Source: an uncultured Verrucomicrobiota bacterium (GTDB taxonomy: Bacteria > Verrucomicrobiota > Verrucomicrobiia > Opitutales > Opitutaceae). Taken from it: DNA of 64,000 bases. Position numbers and translations under genes: made by a program. The notes beneath the pieces were generated by a model that made no database searches, was not told where the DNA came from, and saw only the letters and a program-made list of their open reading frames with translations. Location of the stretch: contig CAIOCT010000038.1 of assembly GCA_903856725.1 (NCBI GenBank), forward strand, positions 1 through 64,000. Reading direction: 5' to 3'. Below, in pieces: positions 26,029 through 36,880 of this stretch (within the stretch, counting starts at the first letter, position 1; every line of letters starts with the position of its first letter).

Positions 26029-26064
26029 ACTGGCGGTGCGCAGCCAAGCGCTGCGACCGCCAGT
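26029..26064 (+). other. Long stem-loop between atpE and atpF
   Basis: ACTGGCGGT (26029-26037) pairs perfectly with ACCGCCAGT (26056-26064). After one bulged G (26038), CGCAGC (26039-26044) pairs with GCTGCG (26050-26055), leaving the loop CAAGC. That is 15 base pairs with one bulge in a 60-bp intercistronic gap. A T-run is missing, so full termination is unlikely. It could stabilise the atpE 3' end or attenuate downstream expression so that c outnumbers the other subunits. Confidence 0.7.
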
Positions 26065-26076
26065 CCCTTTCTCGTC

Positions 26077-26619
26077 ATGCTGACTACTCTCCTCGCTGTC
26101 ACAGAATCCGCCCACGAATCTGGCATCGTTCAGCAATTCGGTCTCGAGCCGAAATTCGTGATCATGCAGGTGGTCAGCTTCCTGATCCTCTTTGGCGTTC
26201 TCTACCAATTTGGCATTAAGCCGACCATCACCACGATGGCGGAGCGCAATCAGAAGATCGCCGACGGACTTAAGCACGCGGAAGAAACCGCCATCCGCCT
26301 CGCCGCCGCCGCTCAAGAGAGCGCTCAACTCATTAAGACCGCCCAACTCGAAGCGTCTAAAGTAATTGATGAAGCCCGCAAGTCCGCGAAGGAATTTGCC
26401 GACAAGCAAAATACCGAAGCCACCGCACGCGCGGCTGATACCCTCGTGAAAGCGCAACAGGCCATTGAGCTCGAGCACAAAAAAATGCTCAATGAAGCTC
26501 GCAGTGAAATTGCGCGGCTGGTCGTCAAAACAACCGAACAAGTTTTGGCTAAGAAACTTTCTGAGGCTGACCGCGCGGCCTATAATGAAGCCGCCAGCAA
26601 AGAACTCACCTCAGTTTAA
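26077..26619 (+). CDS. atpF: ATP synthase F0 subunit b
   Basis: 180 residues. One N-terminal membrane helix ([21 protein letters not shown]) is followed by a long charged, Ala-rich coiled coil, the peripheral stalk that links F0 to the delta subunit. The length is usual. The start ATG lies 13 bases after the hairpin described for 26029-26064, without a ribosome-binding site. Confidence 0.95.
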   Translation: MLTTLLAVTESAHESGIVQQFGLEPKFVIMQVVSFLILFGVLYQFGIKPTITTMAERNQKIADGLKHAEETAIRLAAAAQESAQLIKTAQLEASKVIDEARKSAKEFADKQNTEATARAADTLVKAQQAIELEHKKMLNEARSEIARLVVKTTEQVLAKKLSEADRAAYNEAASKELTSV

Positions 26620-26628
26620 ATTTGATCT

Positions 26629-27021
26629 ATGCGCGGCGATAAAAAAACCAAGCTTTTGGCTAAGCAGCTTTTCAAGCTGAGCCTGCGTGATGGCCAAGTG
26701 TCTTCCGAGCAAGTCGCTGGCGTGTTAGGTTATATTGAGCAAGCCGCCCCCCGCCACGCCCTCGCGTTGCTCAAACTTTACCAACAAGCCATCGTCATAG
26801 AATTGGCCAAGTCCCACGCGCGCGTGGAACACGCGGGTCCCATCAGCGCCGCCACCTTACAATTAATCGCCAGCGCGATGACCAAAAAATATGCGCGCCC
26901 GGTCACCGCCACCGCGCAATCGAACCCGCGATTGTTGGCCGGCCTGCGCGTGCGCATTGGCTCCGATCTCTATGAGTCGTCCGTCGCGGGCCAACTCACT
27001 ACTCTTTCCCACGCAGTCTAA
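26629..27021 (+). CDS. atpH: ATP synthase F1 delta subunit (short form)
   Basis: 130 residues, shorter than the 175-180 of E. coli AtpH. The conserved C-terminal part is clear: SNPRLLAGLRVRIGSDLYESSVAGQLTTL, matching the family's G(G)-(I/L)-D(S)-SV(R)-(G)-L pattern. The N-terminal helical bundle that binds the alpha subunits appears shortened (DGQVSSEQVAGVLGYIEQ). Position between atpF and atpA supports the assignment. The short form occurs in other lineages and is probably functional. Confidence 0.9.
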   Translation: MRGDKKTKLLAKQLFKLSLRDGQVSSEQVAGVLGYIEQAAPRHALALLKLYQQAIVIELAKSHARVEHAGPISAATLQLIASAMTKKYARPVTATAQSNPRLLAGLRVRIGSDLYESSVAGQLTTLSHAV

Positions 27022-27050
27022 CCCCCGTTTCCTTTTAATTCCTCCTCCAG

Positions 27051-28580
27051 ATGAGCACCGTCGTTGAACAAATCGAACAGCAGATCGCCAAGCTTTCCAG
27101 CAAGGCCGTCAAGAAGAACACTGGCACCATCCGCGCGGTCGCTGATGGCGTCGCCAAACTCGACGGTCTTTCCGACGTCATGTATAATGAGATGGTGCAG
27201 TTCCCGGGTGGGGCCATCGGTATCGCCCTCAATCTTGAAGCTGATGAAGTAGGCTGCGTCGTCCTAGGTGACGTGTCGCAACTTAAAGAAGGCGACGAAG
27301 TTCAGACCACCGGCAAACTTCTCTCCGTACCCGTCGGCCGCGCCTTGCTCGGGCGGGTCGTCGATGCTCTTGGCCGGCCTGTTGATGGCAAAGGCCCGAT
27401 TGATGCTAAAGAATTTTACCCGGTGGAGAAAATTGCCCCAGGGATCATGGTTCGCAAATCGGTGAACCAGCCGCTCTTCACCGGCATCATGGCCATTGAT
27501 TCCATGATTCCGATCGGCCGCGGCCAACGTGAATTGATCATCGGCGATCGCGGCACCGGTAAAACTACGATCTGTATCGACACCATCATCAACCAAGGCC
27601 GCATTAATAAAGTTGGCCTGGCCTCAGGCGATAAGAGCTTCCGCCCCGTCTACTCGATCTACGTCGCGATCGGCCAGAAGCAGTCTAATGTCGTGCGGAC
27701 TATCGCTGCGCTCGAAGCCGCTGGCGCGCTGGAATACACCGTCATCGTCGCTGCCACCGCAGGAGATAATCCCGCCAACCAATACCTCGCTCCGTTCTCG
27801 GGCGCCTCGATTGGCGAATGGTTCATGGAAAACGGCATGGATGCGCTCATTGTTTACGATGACCTTTCCAAACACGCTGTCGCCTACCGCCAAATTTCGT
27901 TGATCCTCAAACGTCCTTCCGGCCGCGAAGCGTATCCGGGCGATGTATTTTATCTACACAGCCGTCTGCTCGAGCGGGCCGCCCGCCTTGATGGCAAAGG
28001 TTCGCTCACCGCGTTGCCAGTCATCGAGACCCAAGCCGGTGACGTGTCTGCCTACATTCCAACCAACGTTATCTCCATCACCGATGGCCAGATTTTCTTG
28101 GAGACCGATCTTTTTAACCAAGGCATTCGCCCGGCCGTGTCAGTCGGTCTATCCGTCTCCCGCGTTGGTTCCTCTGCGCAAATCAAGGTCACCAAACAAG
28201 TCGGCGGCAAACTTAAGGGTGAGCTTGCGCAGTTCCGTGAACTAGCTGCCTTCGCGCAATTCGGCTCCGACCTCGATGCAAAAACTAAAGCCCAACTCGA
28301 ACGCGGCTCGCGCATCGTAGAGCTTTTCAAACAACCCCAACTCAACCCGCTATCCATCGAGCTGCAGGCGGCTGTTTTGTGGGCGCTCCAAAAAACTTAC
28401 TTCGATTCAATTGATGTGAAGAATGTGGTGAGCGCGGCTAACTCGCTGAAAGATTATCTCACTAGCCGCAAAGACGCGCTGCTGACAAAAATCCGCAACG
28501 AGGCTAAACTCTCGGACGAAATTGAAGCCGGCCTCAAGACGGCGGCTGACGAATGGAAGAGCACTTTCGCCGCTCAGTAA
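27051..28580 (+). CDS. atpA: ATP synthase F1 subunit alpha
   Basis: 509 residues, regular length. Non-catalytic nucleotide-binding subunit. P-loop GDRGTGKTT, the [17 protein letters not shown] signature and the LYS-rich C-terminal domain are all present. It lies 29 bp after atpH; the leader contains TTCCTCCTCCAG but no Shine-Dalgarno sequence in the correct polarity. Confidence 0.98.
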   Translation: MSTVVEQIEQQIAKLSSKAVKKNTGTIRAVADGVAKLDGLSDVMYNEMVQFPGGAIGIALNLEADEVGCVVLGDVSQLKEGDEVQTTGKLLSVPVGRALLGRVVDALGRPVDGKGPIDAKEFYPVEKIAPGIMVRKSVNQPLFTGIMAIDSMIPIGRGQRELIIGDRGTGKTTICIDTIINQGRINKVGLASGDKSFRPVYSIYVAIGQKQSNVVRTIAALEAAGALEYTVIVAATAGDNPANQYLAPFSGASIGEWFMENGMDALIVYDDLSKHAVAYRQISLILKRPSGREAYPGDVFYLHSRLLERAARLDGKGSLTALPVIETQAGDVSAYIPTNVISITDGQIFLETDLFNQGIRPAVSVGLSVSRVGSSAQIKVTKQVGGKLKGELAQFRELAAFAQFGSDLDAKTKAQLERGSRIVELFKQPQLNPLSIELQAAVLWALQKTYFDSIDVKNVVSAANSLKDYLTSRKDALLTKIRNEAKLSDEIEAGLKTAADEWKSTFAAQ

Positions 28581-28646
28581 TTTAAAAACGAATATTACGA
28601 TTCAACCCACTGGTTAACTCACGCTGTGCCCAGGTGCTCATTCTGA

Positions 28647-28671
28647 AATCGTAAATCCCTAATCGTAGATC
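28647..28671 (+). repeat. Two-copy 11-mer direct repeat in the atpG leader
   Basis: AATCGTAAATC (28647-28657) and AATCGTAGATC (28661-28671) differ at one base and are 14 bp apart. The second copy ends three bases before the atpG start codon at 28675. No ribosome-binding site is present in the leader. Confidence 0.8.
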
Positions 28672-28674
28672 TTC

Positions 28675-29547
28675 ATGGCTTCCACCCGCGACATCCGCCG
28701 ACGCATTAAGTCGGTCAAGAATACCCGCCAAATCACCAAGGCAATGGAACTGGTGGCGGCTTCCAAGATGAAGAAAGCGCAACAAGTTGCGCTTGCCGGT
28801 CGGCCTTATGCACAATTAATGGCTAATATGCTCGCCGCCCTCGCTCCACGAGTGAGCGAAACCCAACATCCGTTGCTCAGCCGGCGCGAGGTCAAGGTTC
28901 GCGGGATCATTTTGGTTACGACTGATAAAGGTCTGTGCGGGCCGCTGAACGCTAATCTCTTCAAGCTCGTTTCCGAAATTAAAACACCCGTCAACTATGT
29001 GACTATCGGTCGCAAAGGTGCCCAATTTCTGGCCCGCACGAAACGAACTGTACTCGCGGATTTTAGTGTCAACGACCGCGTACCGTTTGGTGAAATCAAA
29101 ACACCCGTAGAGTTTTTAGTTAATCTTTTTCTCGAAGGTAAGGTCGACACCGTCGAAGTTATCTACTCGCGCTATAAAAATACGTTGGTTCAGGAAGCAA
29201 TCATCCGCCCCGTACTCCCGCTTTCTAATGTAGCTGACTTTGTGGCTCACCTCCGCGCCGAGAGCGGGCATAGCCAAGCCCTCGACACGCGGGACATGCT
29301 TTTCGAACCTAACGCTGATGCTGTTCTTGCCGCCCTGCTGCCGTTCTACGTCAATCGCTACGTCTACCAGCTCGTGCTCTCCGCCAAAGCATCCGAGCAC
29401 AGCGCCCGGATGGTCGCAATGAAGACCGCTAAGGATAACGCCACGAGCCTCCTCGGCGACCTCACCCTCGAATACAACAAGGCGCGGCAAGCTGCCATCA
29501 CCCAAGAAATCCTCGAAATCTCCGCCGCGGCTTTCAGCGCGGCCTAA
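28675..29547 (+). CDS. atpG: ATP synthase F1 subunit gamma
   Basis: 290 residues. Rotor shaft of F1. The N-terminal helix ASTRDIRRRIKSVKNTRQITKAMELVAASKMKKA and the C-terminal helix ending NKARQAAITQEILEISAAA (the two coiled-coil arms) are both conserved. The leader ends with two near-identical 11-mers (AATCGTAAATC, AATCGTAGATC) just before the ATG. Confidence 0.97.
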   Translation: MASTRDIRRRIKSVKNTRQITKAMELVAASKMKKAQQVALAGRPYAQLMANMLAALAPRVSETQHPLLSRREVKVRGIILVTTDKGLCGPLNANLFKLVSEIKTPVNYVTIGRKGAQFLARTKRTVLADFSVNDRVPFGEIKTPVEFLVNLFLEGKVDTVEVIYSRYKNTLVQEAIIRPVLPLSNVADFVAHLRAESGHSQALDTRDMLFEPNADAVLAALLPFYVNRYVYQLVLSAKASEHSARMVAMKTAKDNATSLLGDLTLEYNKARQAAITQEILEISAAAFSAA

Positions 29548-29575
29548 CTTTTATAATCACCCCCCACCCGTTTAA

Positions 29576-31000
<1,425 letters not shown>

Positions 31001-31015
31001 CGAGACCTGCTCGCG

Positions 31016-31040
31016 CTTAATCCTCGTTACTTAATACTCG
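31016..31040 (+). repeat. Two-copy 11-mer direct repeat in the atpC leader
   Basis: CTTAATCCTCG (31016-31026) and CTTAATACTCG (31030-31040) differ at one base and are 14 bp apart, the same period as in the atpG leader although the sequence differs. The second copy ends eight bases before the atpC ATG at 31049. Confidence 0.8.
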
Positions 31041-31048
31041 CTTTAAAC

Positions 31049-31456
31049 ATGTCGCTCATCCTCGAAATCGTCACGCCCGAAGCCAAGGTTTACGCCGATA
31101 CGATCGACAGCGTTGTGATCCCGACCGTTGAAGGTGAAATTGGCATTCTCCCTGGTCACATTCCCTTGCTCACCCAGATTGAGAGCGGCGAATTACGCGT
31201 CACAAAAGGTAACTCTATTCAGTGGTTGGCGGTGGGCGGGGGCTTTGCCCAAATCGATGGCGACACCGTTCGCGTGCTCGCCGAGAATGCTATCACGGAA
31301 GAGAAAATTGATGAAAATGCGGTTGAGGCAGCGATGAAGCGTGCCGAGCAAGAGCTTAAGGCCGCCAACGATATGGATCCGCAGCAATACGAGCACTTGC
31401 AGAGTCTGGTTCGCTATTCTGGGGTTCAGCTCGCGGTCAAACGTCGGCGGCGCTAA
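31049..31456 (+). CDS. atpC: ATP synthase F1 subunit epsilon
   Basis: 135 residues. The N-terminal beta-sandwich (LEIVTPEAKVYADTIDSVVIPTVEGEIGILPGHIPLL) is typical, followed by a C-terminal helical hairpin that in other species inhibits ATP hydrolysis. It is the last gene of the operon; a strong terminator starts seven bases after the stop. Confidence 0.96.
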   Translation: MSLILEIVTPEAKVYADTIDSVVIPTVEGEIGILPGHIPLLTQIESGELRVTKGNSIQWLAVGGGFAQIDGDTVRVLAENAITEEKIDENAVEAAMKRAEQELKAANDMDPQQYEHLQSLVRYSGVQLAVKRRRR

Positions 31457-31462
31457 CCTTTT

Positions 31463-31507
31463 GCCCTAGGCCTGCTCGCCACGAGTAGTTTGACCTAGGG
31501 CTTTTTT
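31463..31507 (+). terminator. Strong intrinsic terminator of the atp operon
   Basis: GCCCTAGG (31463-31470) pairs with CCTAGGGC (31494-31501), with a further inner hairpin (CTCG/CGAG with flanking pairs), and the stem is followed by TTTTTT (31502-31507). This is a classic rho-independent terminator between atpC and feoA. Confidence 0.9.
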
Positions 31508-31540
31508 CTGCTTCTCTCCTGATACTTAGTCTCACCTGCC

Positions 31541-31792
31541 GTGCCATCCCCGCTTAACCTTTTGCCGCTTTGCCAGCTTAGTGCTGGAGCCACCGCGCGA
31601 ATCTGCGTGATTAACGGGGATGACAGCTTTGCCCAGCGACTGCGTGAAATGGGCTTTGGCGAAGCTGCCTTAGTAACCAAAATCTCTGGCCGCACGACGA
31701 GTCTTTGCCAAGTAAACGGCACGCGCATCGCCCTTAACCATGACGCCGCGATGGCTATTCTGGTGGAAGCCTTGCCCGCCGGAGTTCGTTAA
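31541..31792 (+). CDS. feoA: Ferrous iron transport protein A
   Basis: 83 residues from GTG 31541. A small SH3-like protein required for FeoB function in other bacteria. RLREMGFGEAALVTKISGR and a final NGTRIALNHDAAMAILVEAL fit the FeoA core. It lies upstream of feoB in the same direction with a 55-bp gap. Confidence 0.92.
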   Translation: MPSPLNLLPLCQLSAGATARICVINGDDSFAQRLREMGFGEAALVTKISGRTTSLCQVNGTRIALNHDAAMAILVEALPAGVR

Positions 31793-31847
31793 GTCGATGG
31801 CGCCAGATTATGGCGAACTGGGTCCACGATTGCGTTAATTCCTCACT

Positions 31848-33983
31848 GTGATTCTGCCACCGCACATCACGCCGCTAGGGAAAAGGCGCTTCGCGTCATC
31901 CGACCGTACGCCGATTTATGCGATGGTGGGTAATCCCAACTGCGGTAAGACCACGCTATTCAACGCCCTCACGGGGTTGCGGCAAAAAGTCGGCAACTAT
32001 CCAGGCGTAACCGTAGAGAAAAAAATTGGAGAGTGCTACTCGCAGCACGGCCGTCCGATGAAGATCATCGATCTTCCCGGCGCTTACTCGTTGGCCGCGC
32101 GCTCGCCTGATGAAGCGGTTTTGCGAGATGTTTTATTTGGCCGACGTGAAGATACGCCGCAGCCCGATCGAATTATCTGTGTGCTCGATGCAGCAAATCT
32201 TGAACGCAACCTCTACCTCGTACACCAGATTCTCGACTTAGGTCGGCCCGTCATTGTGGTGCTTAATATGATGGATGTGGCGGTTAAAACCGGCCTGCGA
32301 ATTGATACCCACAAACTTGCGGCCGCCCTTGGGGTTGTGGTCGTTGCCTGCTCCGCAATCAAAGGGGAGGGCTTAGTTGAACTTAAGCTCGCGATGAGTC
32401 GTAGCGATCTACCACTAGCCCGTCACCGCTGGGATGTGCCCGCGCCGATCGCGCCGGCAGTCGCTGAATTGCAAGCATCCCTCAGCGATGCTGATGCGCA
32501 ACCACCCCTCATCGCACGCGCGGAAGCCCTGCTACTTCTCACCGATTTCGAAAGCGTACGAATTGCGGGGTCTAAACCCCTCAGTGCACGCACCGCTGCC
32601 GTGCTCACCACTTGGCAACAACGCTGTGCCCGTGAGGAAAATAATTGGTCCGGCACGCTCATTCGTAGCCGTTACGACGCGATTGATACGCTCTGCGGCG
32701 AGGTTCTTCGCCGCACCCGTCCCCAAGAATTATCCGGGTCAGACCGCCTCGACGCCATCCTCGTGCACTCTGTTTGGGGTTGGTTATTTTTTGGCTTCAT
32801 CATGGCCGCGCTTTTTTTCTCTATTTTTTACCTAGCGGAATACCCGATGAACTGGATCGATACTCATATTGCCGCGCTAAGCAGCGGGATTAAAACCATG
32901 CTCCCGCCAGGTGATTTGCGTGACCTCTTAACAGATGGCGTAATCGGCGGGGTCGGTGGCATCATCGTTTTTCTTCCGCAAATTCTGATTTTATTTTTCT
33001 TTGTCGGGTTACTCGAAAGTACGGGTTATATGGCGCGTGCCGCTTTTCTGATGGACCGCCCCATGAGCAAAGTAGGGCTGCACGGAAAATCGTTTATCCC
33101 GCTCTTGGGCTCCTACGCTTGTGCTATTCCGGGAATCATGGCCACCCGCACCATCGAAAACGCCAAAGATCGACTCGTCACAATTTTAATTGCCCCACTG
33201 ATGAGTTGCTCCGCTCGACTCCCGGTCTATCTCCTCATGATTGCGACTCTTCTGCCTGCCGCCGCCCTACCGGCTACGTGGAAGGCTGGTCTCATGCTGC
33301 TCATGTATCTCTTGGGTACGCTCGGAGCTTTTGGCTTTGCTTGGCTTTTTAAGCGCACCCTCTTCAAGAGCGCCCGTCCACTTATGATTATGGAATTGCC
33401 GGCTTACCAGCCGCCGCGCCTGAGAGAGATTATACGCCAAATGGTAGAGCGCAGCTGGCTGTTTCTAAAAAATGCCGGCACCATCATCCTCGGCATCTCG
33501 ATCGTCCTGTGGTTTCTGACTACTTACCCCAAACATCCAGATCCTCAAGCCTCGGCCGATGCGCAGATCGCCGTCAGTTTTGCTGGGCAAGCTGGCCACC
33601 TCCTTGAACCAGTTATCAAGCCACTTGGCTTTGACTGGCGTATTGGGGTCGGCTTGGTGACATCATTTGCTGCTCGCGAAGTTTTTGTCAGCTCCATGGG
33701 TGTCATTTTTGGAGTACAGGATAACGCTGAGCACGCTTTGCCGGTCCGCGACGCTTTACGCGCGGCCCGCTGGCCGAATGGGGCCATCTTATTCACGCCA
33801 CTCGTTTGCTTCACCCTCATGGTTTATTATGTTTTTGCGATGCAGTGCATGAGCACGGTCGCAGTAGTAAAACGCGAGACCAATTCATGGCGCTGGCCCC
33901 TCTTTCAAATCGCTTACATGACGGGCACCGCGTGGCTCGTCTGCTTCGCCATTTATCAAATGGGACGCGTCCTCGGTTATTAA
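31848..33983 (+). CDS. feoB: Ferrous iron transporter FeoB
   Basis: 711 residues from GTG 31848. The N-terminal G domain has GNPNCGKTTLFNALTG (G1), a VGNYPGVTVEKK switch I (G2), DLPGAYSL (G3) and NMMD (G4). Two Gate/nucleoside-recognition blocks and about ten membrane helices follow, including GLLESTGYMARAAFLMDRPM and GSYACAIPGIMATRT, whose Cys is conserved in FeoB. It imports Fe2+ across the inner membrane, which fits growth at low oxygen. A small Cys-containing gene follows 16 bp downstream. Confidence 0.97.
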   Translation: MILPPHITPLGKRRFASSDRTPIYAMVGNPNCGKTTLFNALTGLRQKVGNYPGVTVEKKIGECYSQHGRPMKIIDLPGAYSLAARSPDEAVLRDVLFGRREDTPQPDRIICVLDAANLERNLYLVHQILDLGRPVIVVLNMMDVAVKTGLRIDTHKLAAALGVVVVACSAIKGEGLVELKLAMSRSDLPLARHRWDVPAPIAPAVAELQASLSDADAQPPLIARAEALLLLTDFESVRIAGSKPLSARTAAVLTTWQQRCAREENNWSGTLIRSRYDAIDTLCGEVLRRTRPQELSGSDRLDAILVHSVWGWLFFGFIMAALFFSIFYLAEYPMNWIDTHIAALSSGIKTMLPPGDLRDLLTDGVIGGVGGIIVFLPQILILFFFVGLLESTGYMARAAFLMDRPMSKVGLHGKSFIPLLGSYACAIPGIMATRTIENAKDRLVTILIAPLMSCSARLPVYLLMIATLLPAAALPATWKAGLMLLMYLLGTLGAFGFAWLFKRTLFKSARPLMIMELPAYQPPRLREIIRQMVERSWLFLKNAGTIILGISIVLWFLTTYPKHPDPQASADAQIAVSFAGQAGHLLEPVIKPLGFDWRIGVGLVTSFAAREVFVSSMGVIFGVQDNAEHALPVRDALRAARWPNGAILFTPLVCFTLMVYYVFAMQCMSTVAVVKRETNSWRWPLFQIAYMTGTAWLVCFAIYQMGRVLGY

Positions 33984-33999
33984 GAGCTGAATATTATTA

Positions 34000-34167
34000 A
34001 TGTCCGCCGCCACCCAAACTTTCGTCGCTTGCGCAATAGTTGGAATTGCCGTCGCCCTCCTCGTGCGGTCTTGGCTAAAAAAAAGCCCGGGGGCTGGTTG
34101 CAGTCAGGAAGGTTGTAGCGCAGTCAGTCCGGAAATTAAAAAACTTCGCGCCAAGTTAAAACGCTAA
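34000..34167 (+). CDS. FeoB-associated Cys-rich small membrane protein
   Basis: A 55-residue frame from ATG 34000 to TAA 34165-34167. One N-terminal membrane helix (FVACAIVGIAVALLV) is followed by a short Cys pair region, GAGCSQEGCSAV, and a Lys/Arg-rich tail. This is the architecture of FeoB-associated Cys-rich proteins found directly after feoB in many bacteria, whose exact function is not known to me. Its stop overlaps the convergent MFS gene by 4 bp. Confidence 0.75.
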   Translation: MSAATQTFVACAIVGIAVALLVRSWLKKSPGAGCSQEGCSAVSPEIKKLRAKLKR

Positions 34168-35441
34168 GCTGAGACCGGACGCGTGGTGGCGCGTTGACCC
34201 CGGCCGATCGGGAGTACGACGAGCGCCGCGATCACACAGAGTGCACCTGCGCTAAAGAAGGCGAGGGTGTAAGTCCCCGTCGCTGTTCGCAGCACCCCGG
34301 CCGCATACGATGCACAGGCCGCCCCTACTTGATGGGCTGCTACCACCCAACCAAAGACGATGCTGGCCTTCTCACGCCCAAAAACCTCGCCGGTTAGCTT
34401 TACGGTTGGCGGCACTGTTGCGATCCAGTCCAAACCGTAAAAAACGGCGAACACCCCCAACCCAGCCACCGGGCCGAGCAGCGCCATCGGTAAAAATAAT
34501 AGCGAGATGCCGCGCAACCCATAGTAAACAAACAAAAGGTAGCGACAGTTGTAGCGATCGCTTAACCAACCCGAGGCCATCGTCCCACCAAGATCAAATA
34601 GGCCCATCATCGCCAACAGCCCCGCCGCGCGCACCGTCGGAATACCGCAGTCAAAAGCGGCCGAAATAAGATGCGTCCCAATCAAACCATTAGTGCTTGC
34701 TCCACAGACAAAAAAAGAACCCGCCAATAACCAAAAATCACGCCGCCGCATTGCTTCGAGCAAAGCATCGATCGCGCGCTTCACCGGATTGCCGATCACA
34801 GGGGGCTCCAAATCCACGGGCCCCGTCTCACCATAAGGCCGCAAGCCAACATCCCGCGGATCATTGCGCATCAACCACCAGATAAGCGGAATCACCAGCA
34901 GGGCCGCAGCGGCTACGAGCAGAGGAGCTCCGCGCCAGCCATACGCGGTTACCACCGCAGCTAGATTGGGGAGAAATATTAACTGCCCAGTGGCGGTGCT
35001 GGCCGTAAGTAATCCCATGACGAGGCCGCGCCGATGCGTGAACCAGCGATTAGCAACCGCTGCCCCGAGAACTGTCGCCGCCATCCCAGAGCCAATGCCG
35101 ACGACCACGCCCCACAGCACGACAAACTGCCAATAACGAGTAGCCTGCGTCGATAGCCCGTAACCCACTGCGAGCAAAGTCATCGCCGCCATCATCGTGC
35201 GCCGGAGTCCAAAGCGCTGATAAAGCGCGGCTGCGAATGGGCCAATCAAACCATAAAGAAAAATATTGATCGAAACGATCGACGACACCGTGGCGCGGCT
35301 CCATTGAAATTCATTAGCCAATGGCAGCAAAAGGACTCCCGGCGCAGCCCGAGCTCCAGCCGCCGCCAACAACGTGCAAAAAGTTACCCCTGCGGTGATC
35401 CAAGCATAATGAAATTTTTTGCTGGGTGCGAGCGTCGTCAT
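34164..35441 (-). CDS. MFS transporter (monocarboxylate/oxalate-formate type)
   Basis: 425 residues from ATG 35441; the frame extends 13 codons to a TTG, not needed. Twelve predicted helices in two halves. The A-like loop after helix 2 (YQRFGLRRTMM), RRGLVMGLLTASTATGQL in helix 5 and a central cytosolic loop (RPYGETGPVDLEPPV) resemble the MCT/OFA branch of the MFS, which moves monocarboxylates or dicarboxylates. The substrate is uncertain. The gene is divergent from the amidohydrolase pair. Confidence 0.85.
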   Translation of the reverse strand: MTTLAPSKKFHYAWITAGVTFCTLLAAAGARAAPGVLLLPLANEFQWSRATVSSIVSINIFLYGLIGPFAAALYQRFGLRRTMMAAMTLLAVGYGLSTQATRYWQFVVLWGVVVGIGSGMAATVLGAAVANRWFTHRRGLVMGLLTASTATGQLIFLPNLAAVVTAYGWRGAPLLVAAAALLVIPLIWWLMRNDPRDVGLRPYGETGPVDLEPPVIGNPVKRAIDALLEAMRRRDFWLLAGSFFVCGASTNGLIGTHLISAAFDCGIPTVRAAGLLAMMGLFDLGGTMASGWLSDRYNCRYLLFVYYGLRGISLLFLPMALLGPVAGLGVFAVFYGLDWIATVPPTVKLTGEVFGREKASIVFGWVVAAHQVGAACASYAAGVLRTATGTYTLAFFSAGALCVIAALVVLPIGRGQRATTRPVSA

Positions 35442-35500
35442 AGACAGCCCGCACCGTTGAAGCGCGAGCGAAAGTGTCAAATCGCAACCGCGCTTTGCAT

Positions 35501-35528
35501 TTGCCGAAACCTTACGGTCGCGTATGGT
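35501..35528 (+). promoter_or_regulatory. Candidate promoter of the amidohydrolase pair
   Basis: TTGCCG (35501-35506) and TATGGT (35523-35528) are separated by 16 bp. The ATG at 35537 lies eight bases after the -10, so the mRNA would be nearly leaderless. The geometry matches the candidate promoter at 10711-10738. Confidence 0.4.
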
Positions 35529-35536
35529 TACAAGCT

Positions 35537-36880
35537 ATGCCTAATAGACCTCTGTTATGCCTCGCGGCACTGCTCGGAGTAGCCGCCGGTGTTAGCGCCC
35601 AAGAGAAACCGCAGGTCTTTACCGGCGCCCAAATTATCCCAATCAGCGGTGCACCCATCGCCCACGGCGTGCTGATCGTCGCAGGTGGTAAAATTATCGC
35701 CGTCGGTCCCGTTGATAAAATTAGCCTCCCCGTAGGTGCTGAAATTCATGACGTGACCGGCAAAGTGCTCATGCCAGGACTCGTGGATTCCCATAGCCAC
35801 ATTGGCTCCGGCAGCGGCGGTGATGGCTCAGGCCCCATCCAGCCAGAAGCGCGTGTGCTCGACTCACTCGATGCGCGCGATGCCTCAATTCAAAAAGCTC
35901 GGGCTGGTGGCATCACTACGGTTAATGTTATGCCGGGCTCCGGCCACCTAATCAGCGGTCAAACCCTTTACCTGAAACTGCGAACGGCTCGGACTGTTGA
36001 TGATTTACTCATCAAGCTACCTGATGGCACGAACGCTGGCGGCCTCAAGATGGCGAATGGCACTAATTCTATGCGCGGAGCCAATGGCTTTCCCGGGACC
36101 CGTGCTAAATCCGCAGCATTAGTTCGTGAAGAATATATTAAAGCCCAAGAATATCGGGACAAAATTAAACGCGCCGCTGGTGACGCTGAAAAACTTCCCC
36201 CGCGCGACCTCGCGCTCGAGGAAATAGGCGAAGTTCTCGCCGGCCAGCGCATCGTCCAGAATCACACGCACCGCCACGACGATATTCTTACAGTTCTGCG
36301 CCTCTCTCAAGAATTTGGATTCAAGGTTGTTTTACACCACGTCAGCGAAGGCTGGAAAGTTGCCCCCGAGATTGCCGCTGCCCACGCGCCCTGCTCTGTA
36401 ATCATGATTGATTCACCCGGTGGTAAATTGGAAACCAAAGATGCCGACTGGCGCACGCCAGCCATCTTAGAACAAGCCGGCGTGCTGGTGGGTTTTCACA
36501 CAGACGACCCCATTTGCGATTCACGGCGCTTCCTCCGCTCTGCTGCGTTAGCCGTTCGGGCAGGGATGACGCGCCCAGGGGCTCTCGCAGCGGTCACGAT
36601 CGCGAATGCTAAAATTCTCGGGCTCGACGACCGCGTTGGCTCACTGGAACCCGGCAAAGATGCCGATTTCATTGTGCTCTCAGCCGATCCGTTGAGTGTC
36701 TATGCCCATATCGAACAAACGTGGGTTGAAGGAACCAAAGTTTTTGATCTCTCCCGCCCAGCGGATCATCTTTACGCAGTCGGTGGGGCGGGCGCCGGTG
36801 ATTCTCGTCGGGCCCAACTCTGCTGTTTCACCAGCGCGTGGGATCTAATAGCGAACGCCAATAATGGAGGTGAACAATGA
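35537..36880 (+). CDS. Secreted amidohydrolase family protein with intact metal site
   Basis: 447 residues from ATG 35537; the frame runs 21 codons further up but MPNRPLLCLAALLGVAAGVSAQ is a clear signal peptide. The catalytic barrel shows the metal-ligand pattern of imidazolonepropionase-like amidohydrolases: DSHSH (His86, His88), NHTHRHDD, VVLHHVSEG and GFHTDDP. The C-terminal EPGKDADFIVL is the family's composite-domain signature. The substrate is unknown; such exported enzymes are often annotated as Xaa-Pro dipeptidase-like or imidazolonepropionase-like. Its stop overlaps the next gene by 4 bp. Confidence 0.9.
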   Translation: MPNRPLLCLAALLGVAAGVSAQEKPQVFTGAQIIPISGAPIAHGVLIVAGGKIIAVGPVDKISLPVGAEIHDVTGKVLMPGLVDSHSHIGSGSGGDGSGPIQPEARVLDSLDARDASIQKARAGGITTVNVMPGSGHLISGQTLYLKLRTARTVDDLLIKLPDGTNAGGLKMANGTNSMRGANGFPGTRAKSAALVREEYIKAQEYRDKIKRAAGDAEKLPPRDLALEEIGEVLAGQRIVQNHTHRHDDILTVLRLSQEFGFKVVLHHVSEGWKVAPEIAAAHAPCSVIMIDSPGGKLETKDADWRTPAILEQAGVLVGFHTDDPICDSRRFLRSAALAVRAGMTRPGALAAVTIANAKILGLDDRVGSLEPGKDADFIVLSADPLSVYAHIEQTWVEGTKVFDLSRPADHLYAVGGAGAGDSRRAQLCCFTSAWDLIANANNGGEQ

